Virus record (IMG/VR): IMGVR_UViG_3300042560_001019
Span: 1 to 42,622 of that record
Length of the DNA: 42,622 bases
Origin: a virus
Strand: one strand, 5' to 3'
Shown piece after piece: positions 6,592 to 16,010 of this stretch. The notes below the pieces were generated by a model, which ran no database searches, was not told the origin of the DNA, and saw only the letters and a program-made list of their open reading frames with translations. Within the stretch, counting starts at the first letter, position 1, and each line of letters opens with the position of its first letter. The position numbers were made by a program, and so were the translations under genes.

Positions 6592-8228
6592 GCGCTGATG
6601 ATGCTCACCTCCAGTTGAGCGTAGCGGCCTGGTGGTGTGCGGTTCTCGAAGGTGCTGTAGGGCGGGTTATAGCCAAAGAACCAGTTGCCGCGGGTGGAAT
6701 CCAGCAGGGGGCGAAGTTGTGCGCGTGGAATCCGGACGGGATAGTAGGGGCTATCGGCATTGTCGTCACCATCTTTGGCGAAGTTGAATGTGATCACGTC
6801 GGTCGATTGGTCATAGACAATACGCGGCTCAAATCGCCGGAGCTGATAGGTCGGCACATAGTCTGCCGGGATGCTGCTGTCCCAGGCATCGTTGCCGGTC
6901 TGGATCTGATCGAACGATGCCGCACCGGCCTCGGATGATGTTGTGCTGCGACTCGCGGCGCTGAACTTCTGCCGATAGAAGGAGTAGGCATTGGCCTGGC
7001 CATCGATCAGCGCTTGTTGGGTGGGCCAGACTGCCGCAATCCCGGTCGGCCCCTTCTGGATTCGTGGCGTCGCCATGCTGTAGAGCGGGTGTTCATAGGT
7101 GGTGGCGATGTAGGCGTCTTTCTTGTACGGGTTCTGATAGTCGATGCTTGCCGATAGGCGAAAGGTCTTGTCGTTGAGCGGGTTAGGCGGCAGGTCTACG
7201 GCGGGGATACCTGCAGCGTCATACGCCCAGCGCACCTCAGTCGGCGGAACCTGGTCCCAGGTGGCATAGGACCGGATCATATAGAACCGGAGGCCACTGA
7301 TCGAGACTGCCGGCCACGTGGCGCCGCTGATGGTGTAACGCACCTCGCCGGTGACGGTGCGATCCACTGCGGCGACGGTATAGAGCGTATCGGGTGTGGT
7401 CCAATATGACCGCATGAAGGTGTTAGCCGTCTGCGCCGATGGGCTGGTGCTGTAGATCAGAAACGGAACGATCCGGAACTGGTCGCCGACGCTGTAGAGG
7501 ATTGCACAGCCGGGCTTGTCGTCACTGTCCCTGGCACTGGCCTCGGTGTAGACCTGCAGGATGATGTTCGGCCCGTCGTAACCGACCGCGAATCCACGGG
7601 GGCCGATGACGTAGGGGTAGACCATGAACGGGAACTCTTGCGCCGTCGGGTCAGTCCGTAGCGGCTCGAACTGCGGCGCGGCCATGGTCGCCACATCGGT
7701 GCCAGAGAGGCTGAGGGCCTTTGGCAGCACGGCATAGGACCGCCCGAACGAGAATGAGACGCCGCGGTTGTGGATGGCCGTATAGGGCCGGTACAGGCGC
7801 TGGTAGACGCCACCGGCCTGCGGTGCACGACCGTCGAAGTCTTGCCAGTCCTCAAGCGTGAACGGTGGCGCCGTGACGGTCAGCAGCTTGCCCGTCGCCG
7901 GGGTCTGAGCTGCGTTGAGTTGTGCGGTCGCATCCGGAGCCCTTGCGACTCCACCGGGGAAGGACCACTCGGGCAGGTCGATGAAGGTGCAGGAGATCAG
8001 CAGAACCGTCGGTGCACCCGTTGGCGTCGCGGCTGGCTCCTCGACCCGGCGGGTGAAGGATGGCGGTGCCGCCTTAGCGATGGCCTGGCGGCGCTTCTGC
8101 TCGACGGCCGCCTGTTCGCGCTTCTGCCGTTCCTGTTCGGTGAGGGCCTTGCGGTTGGCTGCCTGTTGGCTGAGCAGGCGATTGAGCAGGGCCGACCCTT
8201 TCAGGATGACGTTAATGATCGTGGCCAC
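6588..8228 (-). CDS. Large tail or fibre structural protein with N-terminal coiled coil
   Basis: A 546-residue protein. Residues about 10-55 form a charged helix (RKALTEQERQKREQAAVEQK) likely to coil. The remainder is aromatic- and proline-rich, beta-type sequence (GGVYQRLYRPYTAIHNRGVS, WFFGYNPPYSTFENRTPPGR) without a motif I recognise. GTG at 8228 is the start, two bases after the previous stop. A tail-tip or fibre role is inferred from position between tail tip and lysis genes. Confidence 0.6.
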   Translation of the reverse strand: MATIINVILKGSALLNRLLSQQAANRKALTEQERQKREQAAVEQKRRQAIAKAAPPSFTRRVEEPAATPTGAPTVLLISCTFIDLPEWSFPGGVARAPDATAQLNAAQTPATGKLLTVTAPPFTLEDWQDFDGRAPQAGGVYQRLYRPYTAIHNRGVSFSFGRSYAVLPKALSLSGTDVATMAAPQFEPLRTDPTAQEFPFMVYPYVIGPRGFAVGYDGPNIILQVYTEASARDSDDKPGCAILYSVGDQFRIVPFLIYSTSPSAQTANTFMRSYWTTPDTLYTVAAVDRTVTGEVRYTISGATWPAVSISGLRFYMIRSYATWDQVPPTEVRWAYDAAGIPAVDLPPNPLNDKTFRLSASIDYQNPYKKDAYIATTYEHPLYSMATPRIQKGPTGIAAVWPTQQALIDGQANAYSFYRQKFSAASRSTTSSEAGAASFDQIQTGNDAWDSSIPADYVPTYQLRRFEPRIVYDQSTDVITFNFAKDGDDNADSPYYPVRIPRAQLRPLLDSTRGNWFFGYNPPYSTFENRTPPGRYAQLEVSIISA

Positions 8229-8230
8229 GA

Positions 8231-8638
8231 TCAGGCGTCGTTCTGGCTGAAGGTAAGGGTATAGGTCTTGGACTGACCGGCGGCAAGCGTGATCGAGGGG
8301 GATTCCACGATGATGGAATGCACGTAGGTCTCGGTGGCGATCCGGATCACCACCGTGTCATAGGAGAACCCAGCCCCGGTCGCGGTGAAGGTGGCAGTGA
8401 TGGCTGGGACTTCGACCCGGCCAGTCCCTGCCTGGTAAACACCAGCTCCGAGGGTGCCGGTAACAGCAGCGTAACCAGTACCACCACCAACCTCAACAGC
8501 ACTCCAGGCGCTGTGCGTGGATTCAGCAGTGAGGCTGCCATTATTCGTGGCGAGATAGACCCGGTAGGCCTTGCCATCAAAGACCGCCGCCGATTGACGG
8601 AGCAGTTCTTTCGTGCTGATGGTGGTTGTGATTGCCAT
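8231..8638 (-). CDS. Small beta-rich tail protein
   Basis: A 135-residue protein starting MAITTTISTKELLRQSAAVF and continuing with a YRVYLATNNGSLTAESTHSA strand pattern and regular alternating hydrophobics, typical of tail or fibre-associated beta domains. No family is recognised. The ATG at 8638 follows a late motif 16 bases upstream; the stop is two bases from the next gene. Confidence 0.6.
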   Translation of the reverse strand: MAITTTISTKELLRQSAAVFDGKAYRVYLATNNGSLTAESTHSAWSAVEVGGGTGYAAVTGTLGAGVYQAGTGRVEVPAITATFTATGAGFSYDTVVIRIATETYVHSIIVESPSITLAAGQSKTYTLTFSQNDA

Positions 8639-8654
8639 GGTTTCACCGGTTTGG

Positions 8655-8665
8655 TCTAGGTTGCC
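8655..8665 (-). promoter_or_regulatory. Late start-associated motif (GGCAACCTAGA)
   Basis: It contains the Ala-Thr-stop codons of the gene ending at 8656 and precedes the ATG at 8638 across a short leader. Confidence 0.6.
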
Positions 8666-8832
8666 GAGATCGTGCGGATCGCCCGCCGCCAGGGTGGGCG
8701 GACGGGATAGGGCGGCGGATCAGGCCGTGCATCAAGGAAGGTGAGCCCTTGCAGTGGGTATTCAGCCGGAGGCCAGAGGGAGACGCCGCCGAGGAAGTGG
8801 TAGGAGTAACCGTTGGGGGTGATGACGGCCAT
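8656..8832 (-). CDS. Small proline-rich tail-region protein
   Basis: A 58-residue protein, MAVITPNGYSYHFLGGVSLW then a PPYPVRPPWRRA segment. Its start overlaps the previous stop (TGATG at 8834-8830). The YSYHFLGG opening and aromatic/proline richness suggest a short virion attachment peptide. No family is recognised. Confidence 0.55.
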   Translation of the reverse strand: MAVITPNGYSYHFLGGVSLWPPAEYPLQGLTFLDARPDPPPYPVRPPWRRAIRTISAT

Positions 8833-9722
8833 CAGGCGATCCTCACCCAGAGGCACCCAACAGAGCGGGTGTAGGTCTTACCTTCAAGGATCACCGTGTC
8901 GCCCCAGTCGCCTGTCGCACCATTGGAAACCAGCATGTCGTATGTTGGCTCACCTAGAAAGTGAGTGTCGCCATACTGGGCGCCGAGCTTAAAGAAATAG
9001 CCGTTGCCATAAGTTACGGCTGGCTGCGGTGCACGAAGCGCAATGCTTGACTGCAAGCCAATGTAAGGAGCGCTTGTGTTTCGCTGAGGCGTTAAGAACT
9101 GTGGGATGCTGTTTGAGGACAAGTAGTTACCAGCCTGCGAAGCGTAAAGCCACTTTCCAAGTCCTGTCGATGGGTAATAGCTGCCGGCGGCCATGTTTGC
9201 CGTTGACAGCCTGCACAAGAAGTTAATCGCTCCGATATTGCTGCCACTCTGAACAAATCGACTTATAAAAGCAAACCACGGAGTTGCGCCCTCTGCGTCG
9301 TACGCAGTCCTGTAGTCAACGGCATAACTGGTTAGCGATCCCGCGACAGCTCCAGAGCCACCAATGTTGGCGAAAGTAGCTGCGCCGGCGCCGTTATTGG
9401 CGCTGCCCGCTGTTCTGCCGTAATAGATTCCCTGGGTGCTCGTGTTGGCACCACCAGCCTGCATATTGCAAAACCTGATCCCATAATCGCTTGACGTGTC
9501 GGACTCACGGCACCGCAGCAGCCAGCGCACCTCATCACTGGTGCCACGAGCAGTTGCATCGCCCGGATCGTGGATGATACTGATCTTGCTGGCATCGTTG
9601 ATCGCGTTCACCCAGTTGGTCAGCTGCACGTCGAGCTTCCAGCTGGGGTCGGTGCTCACCCAGGTCGGGGATGCCCACACGTCACCCGCCGCGCTGCTGA
9701 ACGTGGTGGTTACGACAGCCAT
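8832..9722 (-). CDS. Putative receptor-binding or tail fibre protein
   Basis: A 296-residue protein rich in Ala, Ser, Gly, Asn and Tyr (VSTDPSWKLDVQLTNWVNAI near the start, later YSTGLGKWLYASQAGNYLSS and GYFFKLGAQYGDTHFLGEPT). The pattern resembles small-molecule or glycan-binding beta domains of adsorption proteins. The middle (about 8950-9480) is visibly less GC-rich than its neighbours, consistent with a host-range gene exchanged between phages. It is coupled to neighbours by TGATG junctions on both sides. Confidence 0.5.
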   Translation of the reverse strand: MAVVTTTFSSAAGDVWASPTWVSTDPSWKLDVQLTNWVNAINDASKISIIHDPGDATARGTSDEVRWLLRCRESDTSSDYGIRFCNMQAGGANTSTQGIYYGRTAGSANNGAGAATFANIGGSGAVAGSLTSYAVDYRTAYDAEGATPWFAFISRFVQSGSNIGAINFLCRLSTANMAAGSYYPSTGLGKWLYASQAGNYLSSNSIPQFLTPQRNTSAPYIGLQSSIALRAPQPAVTYGNGYFFKLGAQYGDTHFLGEPTYDMLVSNGATGDWGDTVILEGKTYTRSVGCLWVRIA

Positions 9723-10078
9723 CAGCTCACCTCCTCATAAGCAACGGACACATCAAACGCTGACGCACCCGACGACTGGGCATAGAGCGCATCACCTTCT
9801 TCCAGGTAGATGTAATCCTCCCGGCTGGTGACGATCAGCGACAGCCCAGCATCGACCGGCGCCGCCTTGATCAGGTACCGATGGGTCGAGGCCCGGTAGA
9901 CGGTGATCGAGATGCTGGAGGATGACGCGGTGATGTTGCACGCCCGGATCGTCGTGACCTTGAGCACCCTGCCACTGCTGGAGCCATTGGCCAGCACCGA
10001 TGCCAAGGTGGTGGAGGCCTGAGCGAGGGCCAGTTTGCCGGTGACGACCAGCGGGACCCGTAGGTTTGGAGCAGCCAT
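9722..10078 (-). CDS. Small virion-associated beta protein
   Basis: A 118-residue protein (MAAPNLRVPLVVTGKLALAQ, YLIKAAPVDAGLSLIVTSRE). It is compact and beta-rich with no charged tail, like small tail or decoration proteins. The ATG at 10078 is 16 bases below a late motif, and it is coupled to the downstream gene by TGATG. Confidence 0.55.
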   Translation of the reverse strand: MAAPNLRVPLVVTGKLALAQASTTLASVLANGSSSGRVLKVTTIRACNITASSSSISITVYRASTHRYLIKAAPVDAGLSLIVTSREDYIYLEEGDALYAQSSGASAFDVSVAYEEVS

Positions 10079-10094
10079 CAGGTCATGCCATCGC

Positions 10095-10105
10095 GCTAGT
10101 TTGCC
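10095..10105 (-). promoter_or_regulatory. Late start-associated motif, variant (GGCAAACTAGC)
   Basis: The TAG is the stop codon of the gene ending at 10096 (Ala-Asn-stop). The central base differs from the usual G or C. Confidence 0.55.
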
Positions 10106-10845
10106 CAGCCTTCAGGCCACACGGCTTCGGCGTCCCATTCGTAGTGCTGCCAGCTCCACGAGTTGAAGTAGGTCTCATCGCTGGCCCCGCTGCTGGTCTC
10201 CACCTCCAGTAGCACTTCGGTCGATGGCACCACCATGAGGCCAGTGAGGACCGTGATCACGGTCGGCGGTGGCACCACCACGTCAAGGGCCGTGAGCGTG
10301 TCGAGCAGGCCGCCAGACTTCAGCTCAATGCCCAGCTGGGTCGTGGTGCCAAGGTTGACGGTCTCGATCCCGATCTGCAACCACGTCTGCACGTCGAGGC
10401 CCGTCAGGGTCGGCAGGGCCACGGTCTCAAGGCCAACCAGTAGCAGCGTGACAGCGTCGAGCTTGGTGGTCGTCTGCAGCGCCGCAGCATCACCCGGCAG
10501 GATCAGCGCATAGGGGAGTTCCCCGACGACAAGGGCCGTGGTGGTCGCAGCATCGGCCGGGATCTCCTCATTAAACGGCGCCAGCACCCGGGCTGCCGTC
10601 ATCACCTTGGGCCAGACCGGCGCGACGGCATACGGCAGGATCGTGCCGAACAGTGCCTGCAGGTTGGCCGGATCGAAGCCAGCAGGGACCGCGACGGCGT
10701 TGGGCGGCTGCGGTGTGGGGTTGGTCGAGATCGCAGGTGCCGCCCCGAGGGTCGTCACGCCCGGCGGTGTCGGGAACCAGATCGCCGCTGCTGCTGGAGC
10801 GGAAGCCAGGAGAGCAGTGCGGGTTTCGAGCGATACAGCGGTCAT
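10096..10845 (-). CDS. Tail protein with Thr/Leu-rich internal repeats
   Basis: A 249-residue protein. From about residue 120 it carries related segments (TTTKLDAVTLLLVGLETV, LTGLDVQTWLQIGIETV, TTTQLGIELKSGGLLDTL) that look like short beta-strand repeats. The C-terminus is Trp-rich (YFNSWSWQHYEWDAEAVWPE). Such repeat-plus-aromatic-tail layouts occur in tail-associated adhesins. It overlaps the tail-tip gene (ATGA). The function is inferred only. Confidence 0.55.
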   Translation of the reverse strand: MTAVSLETRTALLASAPAAAAIWFPTPPGVTTLGAAPAISTNPTPQPPNAVAVPAGFDPANLQALFGTILPYAVAPVWPKVMTAARVLAPFNEEIPADAATTTALVVGELPYALILPGDAAALQTTTKLDAVTLLLVGLETVALPTLTGLDVQTWLQIGIETVNLGTTTQLGIELKSGGLLDTLTALDVVVPPPTVITVLTGLMVVPSTEVLLEVETSSGASDETYFNSWSWQHYEWDAEAVWPEGWAN

Positions 10846-12848
10846 ACGGTGCCGATGCCTCCCCAGAACATGGCATCAACCTGCGCCGCGATGCCATCGG
10901 CGGAGAAGGCCCAGGAGGTGCCATTGACGCGGTACTGGCCCACGATGCCGTCAAGGTTGATGTAGAGCGGATCAAAGGGCCGGACCGGCACCAGCTCGGG
11001 TTCAAGTTGCAGCGACAGGCCGGCACGATTGGCGAGCCGGAGACGGTTCTGGATCCTGGCAAACCGCAGCACCTGCCCATTGATGGTCTCACCGACAGGC
11101 GTGTACTTGGCCAGGGCCGGATCGTAGACGTAGTAATCGGCGAAGGCATAAGGCAAGCTGTAGCCCACCTCACGCTTGTCAGTTTCCTGCCCGGCTTGGA
11201 TCTTGACCTTTGCCTTGACGGGTTCTTGGGTGCGGAACTTCTCGGCCAGCAGCTGATCCGGGTCGGGTCGCGCTTGATCTGGTGGTGCGACCTGCTCGGC
11301 TTCGGCGGTGCTGACCTCCTGGCTGTTCTGCAGCTCGACCGAATCAATCGCCAGGCCGCGCAGCATGGCCGTGGCCAAGGCGACCACCTCAGAGTAAGCA
11401 CTGGCATCCTCGGCCTGCCTAGCGATGGCCTGCTGGCCCTCCTGGGTGTGAAGCGGCAACTTCTCGACGGTCCGTTTGGTTTTGCTGTACTTGATGACCA
11501 GCCCATCGTCCGTCGTGGCTTCCCACTTGGCATAGTCCGTGGTAGTGCGCTCGGCTAGATAGGCAGGCGTCAGTCGTGGGTTGTAGATCGTCTGGCCGCC
11601 GCTGACGTCGTAGGTGTAGCGGATGGCTGATTTGCCAATGCTGACGACTTCCGGTTCGTAGCGTTCCTGCACCTGCCGAATGAGAGTGCCATTGTTGTCG
11701 TACTCGTACCGCTCAATGGTTTCCATCAGCAACGGATAGGCGCCAGAAACCGAACCGTTGTAGAACTCAAGCGCCTCCTTAAAGTAGGATCCGTTTGCCA
11801 CGGGTGCATAAGTGCGTTCGGTGGTGGTGCGTTTAGCGACTCGGTTGTTTTCGTCGTACTCGGTTCTGGTGTAGACGAATGGCACGTAGTTCAAGAAATA
11901 GGTGGACTTCGTCGTGGCAGGTGGCGCCGGGTTCCAGGCGATCTCCAGCCGCTGGAGACCACCAATGGACTCGTCATAGGTCCACAACACCCGCGACGGT
12001 GGCAGATCTGGCGGCTGGTTGGGGTCGTCCGGCGGCTCAGGTGTATCCGGCGGGCCTGGTGGGTCCTGCGGGCTGCCCTCGTCGATGCTGTCTTCACCGG
12101 CCTGGATCGAACCTGGGGCGAAGGTGTAGTTCGGCGTTGTCACGTCGACGGTTTCGCCGCCCAGCTCGCCGACCGCGATGGGTTCCATGGCGATGACTTC
12201 ATCACGGCCGATGACAGGTCCGGTGCCGGAGTCATCGGTCAGGTTGCGCAGGACCAGCTGTTCGGACTCGTTCAGGTAGCCGATGTAAGCGGCACTTTTC
12301 AGGATCTCGTCGATCATGCCGACGTAGGTGGTGTCGGCCTCGAACTTGGACCCATTGAACCGCACCGCAAACGGGAGAGCTGCAGCGGCCGTGATGCCAA
12401 GGGCGGTGAGGCAGGTGTTGATGACGTAGTTGACCGCGATGCTCTGCGGGATGTAGCCGCGATCCTGAACGCGGATGGGATTCGTCGGGTCCGCTGCAGC
12501 ACTGACCGCGATCGTCGGTTGCTTGCGGCCGGTGTCCTTCTGGTAGTCGCGCTTTTTGTAGTCCTTCAGGTAGGTCAACTTGCAGCCCAGCTCGATCTGG
12601 GTCTGGCGGGAGAAGGGATCCGCGAACGACGACAGCACCCGCAAGCGACGGGGGAAGCGCGAGAGCCAGCCGTTTTTCTGATAGGCGAAGTCCACGACCT
12701 GCCCCAAGGTCGGCTGGTAGATGCCGTCAAGCGTGACCGATCCGCGGCAGTAGATCAGCCCGTTGCCTTGCACATAGGAATCTGACAGGCTGCCTTCGAT
12801 GATTGGGCCGAGGTTACAGAAGACGTTGGCGCGAATGTCAATCGTCAT
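10842..12848 (-). CDS. Tail tip / baseplate hub-like protein
   Basis: A 668-residue protein, the largest after the tape measure, primase-helicase and similar genes. Residues about 1-120 and 130-235 look like hub beta domains (GSVTLDGIYQPTLGQVVDFA, then VGMIDEILKSAAYIGYLNES). A Pro/Asp/Glu-rich hinge follows at about 262-290 (PPGPPDTPEPPDDPNQPPDL), then a Tyr-rich domain (YEYDNNGTLIRQVQERYEPE). The position two genes after the tape measure is where tail-tip hubs usually lie. ATGA couples it to the previous gene. Confidence 0.6.
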   Translation of the reverse strand: MTIDIRANVFCNLGPIIEGSLSDSYVQGNGLIYCRGSVTLDGIYQPTLGQVVDFAYQKNGWLSRFPRRLRVLSSFADPFSRQTQIELGCKLTYLKDYKKRDYQKDTGRKQPTIAVSAAADPTNPIRVQDRGYIPQSIAVNYVINTCLTALGITAAAALPFAVRFNGSKFEADTTYVGMIDEILKSAAYIGYLNESEQLVLRNLTDDSGTGPVIGRDEVIAMEPIAVGELGGETVDVTTPNYTFAPGSIQAGEDSIDEGSPQDPPGPPDTPEPPDDPNQPPDLPPSRVLWTYDESIGGLQRLEIAWNPAPPATTKSTYFLNYVPFVYTRTEYDENNRVAKRTTTERTYAPVANGSYFKEALEFYNGSVSGAYPLLMETIERYEYDNNGTLIRQVQERYEPEVVSIGKSAIRYTYDVSGGQTIYNPRLTPAYLAERTTTDYAKWEATTDDGLVIKYSKTKRTVEKLPLHTQEGQQAIARQAEDASAYSEVVALATAMLRGLAIDSVELQNSQEVSTAEAEQVAPPDQARPDPDQLLAEKFRTQEPVKAKVKIQAGQETDKREVGYSLPYAFADYYVYDPALAKYTPVGETINGQVLRFARIQNRLRLANRAGLSLQLEPELVPVRPFDPLYINLDGIVGQYRVNGTSWAFSADGIAAQVDAMFWGGIGTV

Positions 12849-13591
12849 CGGACCAGTGCCTGGGTCAGGTTCACGGTGTAACGGGTGGCCTTGGCCCCAC
12901 CGTCAATGATGACCTCTCCCGTGGCCTCAGGCGGGCTGATGGGCCAGTAGGTGCCGGCTGCTGGGGTCGTCTGCACAATGGCCTCGTACCACGTCTGTAG
13001 GGCCGACCAGCCGGCCGAGGTGGTGGTGCCGACGACCTTCCGCAGCTTGGTCGCGGCCAGTGGGCCTTGGACATAGTGGCGACCGCCGGCCGTGAGCTGT
13101 AGGTTCGGTGCGTCCTGATAGCCGACGGGCTCCTCGATCAGCGTCAGGGTGCAGCTGCCGAGCGTGAGGGTGCCGTAGGCGGGCCTGCTGGCCTCCTCCG
13201 ATTGCCGGCCCTTCTCCTGTTCCCGCAGCAGCACCGCCAGGGCCTGTGTGGCATCGACGAGGGTGAAGGATGCCTGAACGTAGGCGCCGAGCTGCTCACC
13301 GGCAGGAGCTGACACGAACCAGCACGCGACCGATGACCATGACTGGCCAAAGCCATCGGCGGTAAGACTGACGGTGGTGCCGATGGTGCCCGATAGGGCG
13401 GTGTCCTGATCCTGGATTCGTGCATCACGCCAGGTGTCGTAGACGCTGAGGAGTGCGGTCCACTGGGCTTTGGTGAGGAGGCCAGAGATGGACCAGAAGC
13501 GCGAGGTAAGACCTTGCCGTGCATCACCTTCGTAGCCGAACGGCTGCGCGGTGAGATGGGTGCAGGAGAAAGCGCCGATGGTGACGGTCAT
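12845..13591 (-). CDS. Tail protein with duplicated domain (distal-tail-like)
   Basis: A 248-residue protein that looks internally duplicated. Residues about 30-60 (SRFWSISGLLTKAQWTALLS, VYDTWRDA) align with about 190-215 (VVGTTTSAGWSALQTWYEAI), each followed by a beta half. Lying immediately after the tape measure, it probably caps or joins the tail tube to the tip. The ATG at 13591 overlaps the tape measure stop (ATGA). Confidence 0.55.
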   Translation of the reverse strand: MTVTIGAFSCTHLTAQPFGYEGDARQGLTSRFWSISGLLTKAQWTALLSVYDTWRDARIQDQDTALSGTIGTTVSLTADGFGQSWSSVACWFVSAPAGEQLGAYVQASFTLVDATQALAVLLREQEKGRQSEEASRPAYGTLTLGSCTLTLIEEPVGYQDAPNLQLTAGGRHYVQGPLAATKLRKVVGTTTSAGWSALQTWYEAIVQTTPAAGTYWPISPPEATGEVIIDGGAKATRYTVNLTQALVR

Positions 13592-16008
13592 TGGAGGCTG
13601 TTGACAGTGTTCACGGTGGCAGCCCCGCCGGCTTCGTTGGTGACGTTGACCTGAACCGACCAATCCTTGTTTGCCAGCTCACCGATGGAGCCTTCAAGGG
13701 CACTGATCCGATCAACCAGGGCGGTGTTGCTGTTGCTGATGTTTTCAGCAGCGGTCAAGGATGCCTTGCTGTTCTCTTGGATTGGTGCCGGGTCGATCTG
13801 GATGGAATCCAGGAAGGCGCGGAAGCCGGGCTGCTGCTGCACCTGCGGCAGTGGCAGGTCATCGGCCGCCGCGGCCCGGCGCTCCTGCTCGAGCTGCTGC
13901 CGGCGAAGCTCGAATAGCTGGGTCGCCCCCGTGATCTTCTCTGCATTGATCTCCCGGACCAGCGCCCGTTCCTGCTGCGCCAGCCTCAGGGCCTGTTCTG
14001 CCGCTTGGATTTCGGCCGGGGCCCCTTTAGCCTGTGCCTGCGCCAGCTGAGCCCTTGCGGCGATCTCTCCGCGTTGAGCAGCCAGGTCGGTGATCCTGCC
14101 TTCTAGGTCAAGCTGCTTGAGTTGCGCTTCAAACTCGGCCTGCTGCGCCCGGGCTTTCAGGTCGAAGCTCCGGCGTTCGAGCTCATCACGCTTGAGCTGG
14201 AACTGCTCCTGGATGGCGGCCCGGGTGCGGTCGTTGGTGACGCCTTCTAGGGCCCGCTTCTCCTGGGCATTGAGCAGGGCCTCTTCGGTGCGGAGCTTGG
14301 CATTGGCTAGGTCGGTTTCGGCCTGTGCGATCTGGCCGGTCAGGTCGAGGCGTGCTTGGTTGAGCTTGAGGGCAGCGGACTGGGTGTCGACGTTGAAGGT
14401 ATCGGGCCGGATTTCGGCGACGGCAGCAGAGGTGCCCTTTGCGGCATCGGTGGCAGCCTGCAGGGCCTTTTCCACGATGGGGATTTCGCGGCCCAGCTCC
14501 TGAAATCGAAGGGTGCCGATGCCGACCTTGTTCTGCTCAGCCCTAAGGGCTTTGAGCCTTTCGTTCAGGCTGTCAATGCTGACGATTACCGGTTTCACGG
14601 GATCAGCGCCACCGGTCTGCGGCTTTGCGATCAGCTCGACCGGTTTGGTCTTCTTGCCGAACAGCGAATCCAGGACAGGTTTCAGCGTCTTTCCTGCTGC
14701 TGTCAGGCTGTCGGTAGCGAGTTTGGCGCCGCCAAGGCCTTTGATCAAAGCCTCAAGGGCCTTGAGTTGCGTCGGGCCGAGTCCACCAAAGCCGCCGAGG
14801 TTGGTGGCCTGAGCCTGTCCTAAGGCCTGCCTGGCCTCACGGGATCGAATCGCAAGCGATGCCAGTTCCGCCAATCCAGCGACGACCGGCTTAACCAGTG
14901 GCAGGATTCCTTGCCCCAGTTCGGTCTTTAGTTCAGTGAAGGCGTTTGTGAGCTTGCCGATGGCCTGTGCTGCGGTCGGTGCGCTCGACGGGCCGCCGTT
15001 GATCTGCTTGAGGCCAGCGGTGAAGGCAGGGAAGAACTCCTTACTGGTGAGCTTGCCGGACTCAACAAGCTTGATCAGCTCCTGCTGAGTCACGCCAAGA
15101 CCTTTGGCGGCGGCTGCAAACGCGACCGGCAGCCTCTCCCCAAGCTGCCCGCGCAGCTCCTCCATTGAGACGGTACCTTTGGATGCGATCTGCTGCAGCG
15201 CCAGCAATGCGCCTTCTAGTTGATCGCTGGTCAAGCCAAAGTTAGTGGCTGATTTTGCTACTTCAGTGAATAGGGCTTGCTGCTGATCCAGTGGCACGTT
15301 TGCAGCTGTTGCAGCCGCCGTAAAGCTTGAAAATGTGCTGGTTAGCGTCTTGAATGACAGGCCAAGTTCGTCTGCAAGGCCTTTGGTGAAGGCCAGCGCC
15401 TGCGCTGCACCCTGTTCGCCCAGCGTAATGCTCAACCGACGGGTTACGGACTCCAGTTGGATGGCCTCTTGGGCCCCCTGGCGGAAGAACTCACCAAGGG
15501 CAATGACACCAAGACCACGCACGAGGCCGCCAATCTGCCCACGGATGGCGCCGATAAATGCCTGCTGTTGCGCTGCGGCTGCCGCCTCGGCGTCTGCCCG
15601 TTGCTTGGCTGCGGTCTTGGCAGCCTCGTTCAGCCGTCGGATCTGCTCGATTCGCTGCTGGGTTGCCTGCTTCTCCGCCTCAACCGCTGCCCGTGCCGCC
15701 TGCTTGGCCAGCGTTGCCTGCTCCCGCGCGGCGGCCTGCTGCGCCTCCAGCGGTGACCGTGCCGCCGACTTCAGTGCCGCTTCAGTCTGCGCGATCTCCT
15801 GCCGTAGCTTCGCAAACGCACCGCTGCCGATCTCAAGGCCTGCCAGCTGCGCCTGCTGATCCTTCAGTTTCTGCCGCAGCGCATCAATGCTGTTGGCGAC
15901 CTTTGTGGTCTCCTGCTGTGCCGTTTGCCCGAACTGCTGCAGGGCCTGCTGGGCACCGGCCTGGTCGACCTTGATGCCTAGTACGACCTCGCCGAGGGAG
16001 TCTGCCAT
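13588..16008 (-). CDS. Tape measure protein
   Basis: An 806-residue protein. Residues about 20-150 are coiled-coil rich (AQQALQQFGQTAQQETTKVA, Gln/Ala/Lys repeats). A tape-measure domain signature follows at about 225-300 (KGTVSMEELRGQLGERLPVA), then hydrophobic helices, and a long coiled coil from about 500 to 740 (LRAEQNKVGIGTLRFQELGR). It sets tail length; at about 0.15 nm per residue the tail would be near 120 nm. The ATG at 16008 is two bases below a late motif. Confidence 0.85.
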   Translation of the reverse strand: MADSLGEVVLGIKVDQAGAQQALQQFGQTAQQETTKVANSIDALRQKLKDQQAQLAGLEIGSGAFAKLRQEIAQTEAALKSAARSPLEAQQAAAREQATLAKQAARAAVEAEKQATQQRIEQIRRLNEAAKTAAKQRADAEAAAAAQQQAFIGAIRGQIGGLVRGLGVIALGEFFRQGAQEAIQLESVTRRLSITLGEQGAAQALAFTKGLADELGLSFKTLTSTFSSFTAAATAANVPLDQQQALFTEVAKSATNFGLTSDQLEGALLALQQIASKGTVSMEELRGQLGERLPVAFAAAAKGLGVTQQELIKLVESGKLTSKEFFPAFTAGLKQINGGPSSAPTAAQAIGKLTNAFTELKTELGQGILPLVKPVVAGLAELASLAIRSREARQALGQAQATNLGGFGGLGPTQLKALEALIKGLGGAKLATDSLTAAGKTLKPVLDSLFGKKTKPVELIAKPQTGGADPVKPVIVSIDSLNERLKALRAEQNKVGIGTLRFQELGREIPIVEKALQAATDAAKGTSAAVAEIRPDTFNVDTQSAALKLNQARLDLTGQIAQAETDLANAKLRTEEALLNAQEKRALEGVTNDRTRAAIQEQFQLKRDELERRSFDLKARAQQAEFEAQLKQLDLEGRITDLAAQRGEIAARAQLAQAQAKGAPAEIQAAEQALRLAQQERALVREINAEKITGATQLFELRRQQLEQERRAAAADDLPLPQVQQQPGFRAFLDSIQIDPAPIQENSKASLTAAENISNSNTALVDRISALEGSIGELANKDWSVQVNVTNEAGGAATVNTVNSLQ

Positions 16009-16010
16009 GG

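Noticed and set aside
10653-11558. Plus-strand 301-codon open frame
   Set aside because: Antisense shadow of the tail-tip gene and its neighbour.
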